Origin: Diphasiastrum complanatum
Taxonomy: Eukaryota > Streptophyta > Lycopodiopsida > Lycopodiales > Lycopodiaceae
Direction of reading: 5' to 3'
Assembly (NCBI GenBank): GCA_029204225.1
Contig: CM055095.1
Coordinates: forward strand, 55,579,612-55,643,611
Length of the DNA stretch: 64,000 nt
Numbering within the stretch: position 1 is the first letter of the stretch; each line of letters begins with the position of its first letter. The translations under genes and the position numbers were made by a program. Below the pieces are notes generated by a model. That model had not been told where the DNA came from and searched no databases. It saw nothing but the letters and a program-made list of their open reading frames with translations. This document shows positions 10,899 to 19,963 of this stretch, in pieces.

Positions 10899-13390
10899 GT
10901 ATCCCCCACCAAAACTGATGGCGGTCCCACGACACCTCACGAGATTATTCACTTCGGGCTCTGGTTGGCCTCTCTTGATTAGATGGTATTGAATTTTTTC
11001 CATGAACTCCAACCACTTTGACGTAGTCCATGCTATAAATCTTGATTCCCATGAGCCACCCATCATCGCGACACGATAGTACAACCTTGCTATTGGCAGC
11101 TGAACTTGGATGTTGTCGGATGCCATCGGTTTATTAGGATCAAAAGCCAAAGTGGGAAGGCAATCATCCCATCGTGTAGCGACCGACACCAACATTGTCA
11201 AGTCTTTTGCGAACAACGTAGATTGCCTTGTCGGATCTGGTGAGAACATATATTCCTATTGATAAGCCTGTAAGGCATGGTGGAAATCAACTGAAATTGC
11301 CCAGTGGTAATGCTAGTAAATTGTGGGCCAATTTGGGATATGGATATTGATTTTGTCCATTGGTACACCCAAATCTTTCCATTTATTACGACATGACATC
11401 GGCACATAATATGGATCCACTCGTAGTTGGTGAGGACTAGCAACATAACTCCTTACAGAATCGGGAGTTTTCTCAAAAACAATTGTTCTCCAAGCCGACT
11501 GCTCTGCCAAGGCTGGTAGTTTATCCAACTCTGTGCCTACCTCGATCTCTGAAGTCTTGAACTTTATTACGCAACCACCTCTTGAGGATTCATGCGAATG
11601 TTGCTGCAAGAATGTTTGAATTTGCTCCTCGACGATGGTCGGTTTTTGAAATAACAGCCTGGTCCTTGAAGTAGATGGACATGTTTCCTTGGCTGGTGCA
11701 TCTGGTAATCCTTCTACAATATCTCCATCGCCTCCTTGATCCATTCCAGCATCGATTCCTCCCTAATCTTGTTGCTGAGGCAAAAATTGAGGCATAACCG
11801 AAACTTGAATCTGGGGATTTTCCAAGACCTAAGCAGTTGCTTTCTCATAATCTTTGATTATTGCTTTTGCCTTAGCTAGTGCGGTCGACGCTGTGAGTTT
11901 GAAGTTATCAAATTGGCTTTGGAATTTTGCCAATGAAACTCGATAAGTCTCAACCTTCTTGAACAAATAACTGATCTCCTCCGGTGAGATTGGACGATCA
12001 GGTACTTGTGTCTGAATATATGTGTCACATTCAAGGGTGGTCACATCCAATTCACTTTGAAGCCTTTCGCGATCTTGCGCAGCCATGTCCAATTGCCCCT
12101 AAATAATTGTTGTTTGGCGTCTTGGACAACTTGATCCACTTGGTCATGCGCGGTAATTAGCATGTTTTGAAGAGTGGCCACATAGCCTTCAAGAGCTTCG
12201 ATTGATTGTTGGGCTTTTTTCATTTTTGCCTCGGACTTTGCCTCATGCTATTTGGCAACTTTGAGCTCATAGTGCAACTGGATCACCTTTTGACTGATTA
12301 AAGTATTCTCTGTTCCCAAATCAGCTATTCACTAATCCATTTTTTCTTGTCCAACATAGACTGGATCACACATGCAAGGTTAGAGACTAAACCAAGTGCA
12401 TCACCAGAATCCACCGGTGTTGAAGTTGTGGCAGTAGCAGTAGGAACATGAATTGCAAGTGCGGTGTTTGTTTGGCATTGAGGTCGTGCCCATGGCTCTT
12501 CTTCCTCGAAAAGGTCTTCTTCTTCATATCCTTCATGCACCGTGGCGTCGACTGCTTCAGTGATTTGACCACATAGACGATCCTGATGGTATGTAGTGCC
12601 CGATTTGCTTAATCTTGTTGACTGATCTGAAAGGATATATAAAAAACATTAGCAACGTCATGAAAATGATCAAATCCTTTTTCAGGGGCTTTGAGACATC
12701 ACAAAAATCTCTTGTGCCCCCAAAGGATTGGAATCATCAAACATATCCATGAACGTCTGCGTGTTTGGTGAAGTAGCTTGAGTGTTTGGGGGAGAGGCGA
12801 CTTTGGCAACTATGATTGGAATGGTTGATCCAACGGTCACAGACTGACCTTGTGAGAGAGCGGAGGCTAGAGAAGGATCAGTAGACTGGGGAATAGGAAG
12901 TGCAGAGCGAGTAGCAGTAGGGGTAACGCAGTTGATGATGGTTGCCTAGTGCGACGACGTGATGTGGAAGGCGAGTCAGGAATTACAACCCCACCGTCGG
13001 CGACTAGATGCTTGTCTAGAAGATTCGGTAGGTTCGACATCTTCGTAGACAGATAGGACTGAAGTAGGATCAAACCCATGGATCTTGTTAACTAGGTAAA
13101 AAGCGAAGATGGTGGACAGAAGAGCGCCAACAACAAATTGCTGCTTGGTGTTACTTTTGATGGCTCTCTTTAGCTCACCAAATACCATTTTGAGCCAATT
13201 GTACGGCTCCAAGGGTTTCTTGTCAAACTTGTAGTTTGACTCAACAATGCGGTGTAGGATTTGCGAGGAAAATTTGCATGCATGGTTAGTATTGTGAATT
13301 AGTTTCCAAAAATCTCAGCGAAGATTTTTGGTGATTTGAACTGATCTGGTGAAGGTTCTGAAGGTCTGACATCTAAGAACGTCCTTCGCC
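10893..13390 (-). pseudogene. Additional ORF (aORF) downstream of Gypsy pol, unknown protein
   Basis: About 2.5 kb of minus-strand coding sequence lies between integrase and 3' LTR, broken by a few frameshifts and stops. N- to C-terminal: a conserved block (SQILHRIVES, then LEPYNWLKMVFGELKRAIKS, 13300-13150); a hydrophobic run FVVGALLSTIFAFYLV (about 13130-13085) that could span a membrane; a conserved IHGF..TSV.SVYED..PTESS block; an acidic stretch; GDALGLVSNLACVIQSMLDKKK (about 12400-12330); a coiled-coil-like Gln/Ala-rich region (12220-11830) ending in EEISYLFKKVETYRV; then a C-terminal domain (11640-10893) with HSHESSRGG..IKFKTSEIE and PIARLYYR.AMMGGSWESRF. The last codons read through the polypurine tract and stop at TGA inside the first six bases of the LTR. 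A second, diverged copy on the plus strand (54700-56585) keeps the same order. I do not recognise the family. The position is that of the env-like ORFs of Athila elements. Confidence 0.65.
10899..10912 (-). other. Polypurine tract of the Gypsy element
   Basis: On the minus strand, GGTGGGGGATAC immediately precedes the LTR start TGTTGA. It also encodes the Gly-Gly-Gly-Tyr end of the additional ORF. Confidence 0.7.
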
Positions 13391-13769
13391 TAGGTACTGT
13401 AGATAAGAAAAATTTTCAAGATCTAAGCCTATGTCCAACCTAATTTTGGCATTTTGAATCCATCTGGCAGGTTGACAAAGGTTAATAATGATGGTAACAT
13501 GCTCGGCGAAGGTTCCCAAAATGGCAAAGTGCTGAACATTCGTCTAACTTCAAAAAAGGTACTAAATTTGTTAGAGAACCTTCACCCAATTCAGTATAAG
13601 TAAATCTGAGGTGGATGTGTGATCTGGCAACTCGACAAAGGTTTCCCAAACTTTATGTACAAAAAATGACTCAAAAAGTGGTTTTCTAAAACATTTTTCC
13701 ATAAAAAGATAGTTCTTGAAAATACTTTCCTTTAACTGTTTTCAATCTAATGACTTTTTTGACTTTTTC

Positions 13770-14515
13770 TCAACATTTTTTTTTAATGTCTTTTTCCAAA
13801 AATGAAAAACAAAGAAATTGTAAAACAATCAAAAGTGAAATAGACAAGGTGGTGGACCAAGCTGGTTGAACTGGTTGGTAAAACTTGCATAGTCGACTGC
13901 CATTCACCGAAGTATCAAATCGTTTTCCATCCATATGTTTCAAAATAATTGCTCCATAGTTCAATATCTCTTTGACCTTGTATGGTCCTTCACCTGTAAA
14001 TTTCAATTTTCCTTTGAAATTTACATCAGTGCTAGATCTCCTTTCTTCAGATATTTTTTGAGTAATCAGCGATCGTGCCATGCCTTGCGACGAGGTTTCT
14101 CTGCTGCCAATGCATGAACTGCCATCAATCTAGTCTCACAAAGTTTCTGTAAAGCCTTAGGATTTCGCATCATCCAACTGTTCCGTGGCCGCTATGCGTA
14201 AAGATGGTATCAAAAATTCAATCCACATAACTGCATCTTGGCCATAGACAAACGGGAATGATGTTTGATTCATACTACCTTTGTAAGCTATTCTGAATGC
14301 CCATAATGTTGCATGCAATTTATGCTCCCAATCGGAATGACTTGCTTCCATTGTTTTTGTCATAACGTTGTAGAGAATCTTATTGGAAGATTCAACTTGG
14401 CCATTACCCCTCGGATAATACGGTGTCCTAAACTGATGAATAACAAAAAAGTCTTCCAACAGACACTTTATCATTTCATTAGACAGTGAAATTTTCAGTT
14501 CCTGCAAGAGTTAAC
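13770..14515 (-). pseudogene. Gypsy integrase, C-terminal part, degenerate
   Basis: The frame from about 14507 to 14157 contains RTPYYPRGNGQVESSNK, equivalent to the YHPQxNGQVE block that carries the catalytic Glu, and AFRIAYK.S..QTSFPFVYGQDAVMWIE, typical of Gypsy integrase. After a frameshift near 14160, coding continues with a basic segment (KALQKLCETRL...PRRKAWHDR) and, past a stop, GEGPYKVKEILNYGAIILKH and VNGSRLCKFY, the C-terminal module of OTA-type integrases. The zinc-binding N-terminus and the first two catalytic Asp are missing because the element is cut at 14515. Confidence 0.8.
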
Positions 14516-14803
14516 CCCCGCAGACTTTTCTAGAGTTAGATCCATACAAGATTCCTTTGATGCTTGCGAGAGTTACTTCCCAGTAATTTTGAGAAAATCA
14601 AGGTTTTTGGCTAAAAAGTGAAAGAACCTTCGCATAGCCAACCCTCACATGAGCAACCTTCACAGATAGGATCAATAGTTAGATCTGCTATTGTGAAAAT
14701 CTCAAGCCAATCCGAACAATGATCAAAAAGTTATCAAGGAAAAACCACCGTAAGAGGCCTAAAAGTAAACTATTAGCCAACCAAATTGATTGGATTCCCT
14801 AAG
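14516..14803 (+). other. Leader piece of the plus-strand Gypsy
   Basis: Non-coding. It is joined in the ancestor directly to the gag start, as shown by the CTAAG target duplication. It contains AGAACCTTCGC (about 14625) and CAACCTTCAC (about 14651), words that recur in the spacer of the minus-strand Gypsy at 13350-13640. Confidence 0.45.
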
Positions 14804-15549
14804 TGTTGGAAAGACATGATAAGATAAAAAGATAGCTCAAATAAAAAGAATTCGAACGACAAGAATTAAAACTTATCATGCACAACGGAATAAACAATCT
14901 TCCTCTTTAAGTTGCGGATTGAAGCCGCATACTCTAAGCTATCTCTGAGCAAATATAAATCTGAATTAAGTGCAACTACTGATAAGTAGTAAGTGCAATA
15001 ACAATCTCTAATCAACTCTAAAGAACTGAGCTAGAATGCTCAAGAGTGTTCAAGCTCGCAAGCTTGAGAGAGAACGCTAACCATTCTTCTTGCTTCAATG
15101 CAAAAAATGTAAAAATATGAGCAGTTATTTATATTAAGCAAATGAGGCAACGTCCAATAGTCGGACAACTAATTAGGTCGTAAATCATAATGGCCATTGG
15201 GATAAGATTAGGGCAAGCTTCAAGACGAGTGGAACGTTAATTGTCAATCAATCGACATGGCCGAAGTGGCCGAAGTCTCCGAAGTGGCCGAAGTCTCCGA
15301 AGTGGCCAGAGTCCTTGAAGTGGCCGAAGTGGCTGCAGTTACCAAAGTGGCCGAAGTCTCCGAAGTCACCGAAGTGCTCGAAGTCTTTGAAGTTTGTCAA
15401 TGATGTCAATAACATCGGAGCCACCTGTGAGCCATTTCCAAGTAGTTTTGCAGAATGTGTAGAAACACGAAGAATTCTACAAGTCTGGATAAATGAATTG
15501 GATGAAGATTAAAATTTGATTAGTCGATTAGTAGGAAAATAGTCCAACA
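14804..15549 (-). repeat. 3' LTR of the older minus-strand Copia (746 bp)
   Basis: TGTTGGAAAG...TAGTCCAACA on the plus strand. It aligns with the split 5' LTR (17946-18136, 24568-25396) but lacks about 270 bases that the other copy has near its middle-left. Part of the missing stretch (AATCACG...ATTACGTAGCCAAACATT) also exists in the LTRs of the Copia at 26219, so the shorter copy has most likely suffered a deletion. Confidence 0.85.
15261..15395. repeat. 9-bp minisatellite in Copia LTR, about 15 units
   Basis: Tandem CCGAAGTGG / CCGAAGTCT units. The other LTR (25149-25241) has about 10 units plus three bases, so the array changed length after insertion or during reverse transcription. Confidence 0.85.
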
Positions 15550-17720
15550 CTCCCCCTTAATCTGAATCTATGAATGCCTTGACCTTCAAACTTAGTTCTG
15601 CACAAAACTTTCTGTGTGCATCCAAGCTTAATGCTTTAGTAAAAATATTTGCTATCATATCTTGCGTTCGCCAGTACTGAAAGTTAACCTCTTTGTTGAG
15701 AAATTTGCTTCTGACGTAGTGATACTTGATTTCAACGTGCTTATTCATGGAATGAGACCTAGGATTGGTCGATAAGGCAATGGCACTTTGATTATCACAA
15801 AATAAAATCGTCAGAGCATATTGATTCAGACCGATATCTAAGACTAAGTTCCTCAACCAAATTGCTTCCTTTTTAGGTTGAGAGCTGCGATATACTCTGA
15901 TTTAGTGGCAGATAGAGCTATCGATGATTGCTTGCGATTGTTCCATGAAATAGGACCATTGTTGAGGAAGAATGTAAATCCAAAAGTGGATTTACGAGTT
16001 TCTATAGCTCCTACCCAACTTGCATCTATGAAACCACTGAGTAACCCTAGTGCCTTGATTCTTTTGCCAGTTTGATTTTCTACATGCTCTTTGAATCGTC
16101 GAAACTTGTTAAAAGCCTTCGATTTCTGCTTAATGAAGTAAACAGCTATTTTTTTGGAAAATTCGTCAATAAAAGTAATGAAATACTTTGCATCTAGCAA
16201 TGATGGAGTTTTCATAGGTCCACATATATCTGAATGAACAACATCTAACAGATCTTTTGTTGCATGCCTATGACTTGGTCTAAAAGAAATCCTAGTCTGC
16301 TTTCCAAGGATGCAACTATGACAGACAAGGAGGTCGACTTTGTCGGTTGGATAGTCGAGATCAAGTGCTAGGGATTGTCTGGACATGTTCAATACAGATG
16401 CATAATTCTAGTGTCCTAAGCGATGATGCCATAGTAATGCTTTATTAACAAGAATAGAGGTTTTCAAGGCTTGACTAGTATCAGAATAACAATGTGCCAA
16501 TCTATATAAGTATCCTTGCCTCTTGCCAAGTGCAAGGATCTTCTTGCTCCTATCGATAATTCTGCATTGATCCGACTCAAACTCTACCTTATGGCCTAAA
16601 ATTGTAATTTTCTACTTATTGATAACAGATTTGCATAGAGTTTAGGAACATACAAGACTTTTGACAGTAGTTTGAATTGATCATGTTGGAACCTTAATCT
16701 TACAGTACCTTCACCCTTAATAGTGTGAGTGCTATCATCACCAAGTCTATGAACATACTTCTTTGTGCTATAAGGCATATAAGAGTGAAAGATCTCGCGA
16801 CGATTGGTCATATGTTGAGTAGCTCCAGAACCCAGAATCCAAGAATCATTCAAAAATGCCTTTTGACCATAAATGTGCTTTCGTCCATGCCGACTTCGGG
16901 AGATGTTGAAACTGTATTTGCTTGTTGATCATGTTGCTTGGCTGCGTTCTTCGCTTTGAAAATTTGGCAATCTTGAATCTCATGATTATTGCACTTGCAA
17001 TATCTGCAAAACATTTTTTTCTTCGACTGTGGATTTGATGATTGTCCTTGACTTTGAGTCAGCTTTTGATTTGATGTAGACTGCTTGGATTTTTTTTGCT
17101 TTTGTCGTTTTGAGCCTTTGTTGACATATAAAGCATGAGATGAAGAGGTAGACAAAGTGTCTTAACTTGTCTTCTTGCAGCAACATAATGATAACTCTGG
17201 TAAGAGTTAAATTTGAGTGTGTCGATATGATCATCACCCAGTTCTCATATGTAGAGGACAGATTTGAAAGCAATGTCATAATTGTGTCTTGATCAACTAT
17301 GACTGATCCGACAACGACCACCTGTTGCAAGAGATTCTTAAGCTGGTTAATGTGAGTATGAAGAGAATCACTATTTGACATCTTGAGTGTGAAAACTTTC
17401 CTTAGAAGATGTAACTTGGTAGTTACATCTCTCACATCATATAGTGAGCTCAGAATGTCCCAAACTTTTTCGAAGTTTTGGCTTCAGCTATGTGGCCAAT
17501 CTGAATATCTGATATATTGAGGAGAGTAAGCGCGAAAGCTTTACCATCCTTCGATTTTCACTTTGAGTCGACTTCATCGTCTTAAGGCTTTACTTTGATA
17601 CCTGTAACAACATCCCACAACTCGTTGGCGATTAGCAAGGTCTTCATCTTAAATTCTCACAAATGATAATTGGATCCATTCAGCTTGTCTACGATAAGAC
17701 CGACTTTACTTTGAGAATCC
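15550..17720 (-). pseudogene. Copia gag-pol remnant with RT deleted
   Basis: Minus-strand pieces in Copia order. The gag start is MDSQSKVGLIVDKLNGSNYHL (about 17720), ending at a TGA. A zinc knuckle reads CRYCKCNNHEIQDC (about 17010). The protease region reads SWILGSGATQHM, with Gly in place of the catalytic Asp of DSGA (about 16840). The pre-integrase and integrase start reads CHSCILGKQTRISF and VVHSDICGPM (16330-16220). At about 16060 the frame jumps from integrase (GKRIKALG) straight to RNase H (GFIDASWVGAIETRKST), so the rest of integrase and RT are gone. RNase H continues to 15557 (ILFCDNQSAIALS, IANIFTKAL). Many stops elsewhere. Not functional. Confidence 0.8.
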
Positions 17721-17933
17721 ATTTGGAACTTTAGTCTATCGATTGTATCGATGACGTTAAGAGAGAGATACCGTGCTACGCTACAATTGGAAATCAATTC
17801 TCTGATACTGAAATTGATGCTATGAATTGAAGAATATGATATCAATTTGATATTGTGAAAGATATTATTTACTAGAGCTCCGATATAACAGATTGCTCTA
17901 CTATCATAAAAGTAATAGCAAATTAAAGAATTC

Positions 17934-17945
17934 GCCTTGATACCA
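17934..17945 (-). other. Primer binding site of the older Copia
   Basis: Minus strand TGGTATCAAGGC immediately follows the ...CCAACA end of the 5' LTR. It resembles the initiator-Met tRNA 3' end used by plant Copias (TGGTATCAGAGC). Confidence 0.7.
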
Positions 17946-18136
17946 TGTTGGAAAGAGGTGATAAGATAAAAAGATAGATTGAATAAAAAGAATTCAAACA
18001 ACAAGAATTAAAACTTATCGTGTGCAAAAACGTATCTTCTCTTTCTCTATGCATGACTACGCCTATCAATTTCGAACAAATTAATAGTAATAGAAATCAC
18101 GTTTGATCTCATAGTAACTAACTTTGAAATCATTAG
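17946..18136 (-). repeat. 5' LTR of the older Copia, first part
   Basis: Starts TGTTGGAAAGAGGTGATAAG, matching the start of the LTR at 14804. It is interrupted at 18136 by the younger Copia and resumes at 24568. Confidence 0.8.
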
Positions 18137-18791
18137 TGTGAAAATTGTCAACATTTCCTAGCTAGTTTGAGGCCTAAATTGGCTAAAATTGTAAATATTT
18201 TTGGTTCTGGAGTTTCACACGTGTGAACCAGGCCACAATGTTTTTATTTACTGTATTTTTTCAGTATGATGAAGTGTCAAACTTCATACCCTTCAAAATG
18301 AGACCATTTTGATGTATTTTGGTCATATAAGCCATTTTTAGCTATTTTTCCTATATAGGGAATATCTAGGGTCAAGTACCTTCTAGAGAGAGGAGAGAGA
18401 GTCATCTTCCTCATCCATAAATAGTAGGGAAGTCGTGGAAAACAGGTTGGAGAAACCTTTTGTATGCTTCATTGAGATCAATAGATCATTGTCATTGTTT
18501 CTTCCTCCATTGAGAGCATTGTTGTGTGTATTGTCTTCAAGCTATTGTGTATGATCTTAGGTGCTTTCCAAAAGTGATAGGCTGATGTATTATGGACTGT
18601 ATAATGCTATTTTGGGCCGCACTTGATGTTTATGGAAGTTTCCATTTGTGATAAATGCTTTTTGATCAAGTTCTTTGCATTCTAGGTAGCATAGAATGTG
18701 TTGCCAATTCCTAGCTTATGTAGTTTGGAGTGCAAGCATTCAAGCCAATGATCTTGGAGTTTAGATCCACTTAGGATTTGTATTTTTCACA
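18137..18791 (+). repeat. 5' LTR of the young Copia (655 bp)
   Basis: TGTGAAAATTG...TTTTTCACA. It contains a perfect 14-base palindrome TTCACACGTGTGAA at 18214-18227 with a CACGTG core, a possible promoter element. It is followed directly by the primer binding site. Confidence 0.93.
18214..18227. promoter_or_regulatory. G-box palindrome TTCACACGTGTGAA in the LTR
   Basis: Perfect dyad around CACGTG, the G-box core bound by plant bHLH and bZIP factors. The same site is in the 3' LTR at 23990-24003. Regulatory role is inferred from position and motif only. Confidence 0.4.
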
Positions 18792-18803
18792 TGGTATCAG
18801 AGC
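18792..18803 (+). other. Primer binding site (initiator Met tRNA)
   Basis: TGGTATCAGAGC starts at the first base after the 5' LTR, the standard site in plant Copia elements. Confidence 0.9.
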
Positions 18804-19963
18804 TGATTGGCTTCTATTTACAGTAAGTATTCCATTTTTGGTGATATTTGGATGTTTGATCAAGTTCTAGCATGATTTTGCATTGCTTTGTTGATCAAAT
18901 CTTACTAACCTTTGTTTTGTGAGTTGAACTTGTGGATCAAAAGCATATTTCAGGTCTATTGAAGATCAGAGGCTGAAAAGAAACTATTTTGGATCAGATC
19001 ATAACACCTAATCATTTGTGATTGTGAGGCTTGTGCATATTCAATACTAACAATGTTCTTTTCAATCCTATTGTTGACAATCTCCATTCTTGGATGAACA
19101 CTCTCCTTAAGTGGATGAAACTTCTCCTTAAGTGGATGACAAATGCTCTTTTGAGTGAGTTGTAATTCTCCTAAAGGCTGAGCAAAGCTCCCATTTGGAT
19201 GAAAGATCCCCTTTTTTGGGTGAACATATTGTAAGCTCCATTGTGAAGAGCATATTGTAAAGATTGTCATCAATTTTGGCATAAATTTTGGTGTACTTTG
19301 TTGAGCATGTAAGTAACTCTCCTTATGTAATTTGATTGGAGCATTTGCTGGAAGGTGTTAACCATTATGCAAGTGTGTTTTCAGGTCCTTAACAGGTTGA
19401 GGAACATTCTCATGTGAAGTGATCTTAGATCTACATCTAAACACCAAGATTTGACAAGATAGTGAAGCTAGTCTTGTGATTCACTAAGTGTGCTCATTCA
19501 TTCACCTCTAAATCTTGTATTTATCACTTGCTGGAGTTTATAAACTTTTAGAAGTGTGGTTTACATGTGGTTTTACAGGTTGAATCAATATCTTAGTGTG
19601 TTGATCATATGTTGATCAAGTTTGTTCATTACTAGGTAATCTTGGCATCCTAGTTTTGGGTATTTTCTAAGAATGCAAGTAACTCTTCACACCATAACTT
19701 GATTTGGTCACTTGCTGGAAAGTTTGAGAGCTTAAGCAAGAGTGTGTTCAGGTTGGTTTGATTTTGTAATCCATTCTTAGTGTGTGCAAAGTGTTGCATG
19801 TGTTTCAATCTTCCTTTCTATGCTTGGAAACCATCTAGGTTCAAGATAGAAGTGTTTTAGGGTCCTAAATCTTCATAGATCTCTTTATCTATCATTTGTT
19901 GAGAGAAAAGTGAGTGCTAAGTGCTTTAGGACAGAACCTAAAAGTTGAAGAAACATTAGAATC
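18804..19963 (+). other. Long leader of the young Copia with internal repeats
   Basis: No long frame. Between about 19090 and 19150 a unit TGGATGAA..CTCCTTAAG repeats. A looser unit of about 184 bases, marked by CTTGCTGGA (about 19346, 19527 and 19711) and a downstream TTTTCAGGT or TTCAGGTTGG, repeats up to about 19800. Leaders of this length often hold packaging or dimerisation signals; I cannot identify one here. Confidence 0.5.

Larger units (their letters stand above)
10155..14515 (-). mobile_element. Truncated Ty3/Gypsy element (3' half), minus strand
   Basis: Read on the minus strand, this is the 3' half of a Gypsy element. It has the C-terminal part of integrase (14515-13770), a roughly 0.4-kb degenerate spacer, a long additional ORF (about 13390-10893), a polypurine tract and the 3' LTR (10898-10155). 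The integrase end resembles the OTA (Tat/Athila) group, with a GPYxVKEI...VNGSRL pattern. The 5' half is missing at the 14515 junction, where a plus-strand Gypsy leader follows. The LTR is related to the one starting at 63853 at the right edge of the window. No target duplication can be tested because only one end is present. Confidence 0.75.

Noticed and set aside
15315-15512. 65-codon plus-strand frame rich in Lys-Trp-Pro
   Set aside because: Lies in the 9-bp minisatellite of a Copia LTR; the repeat generates the pattern.
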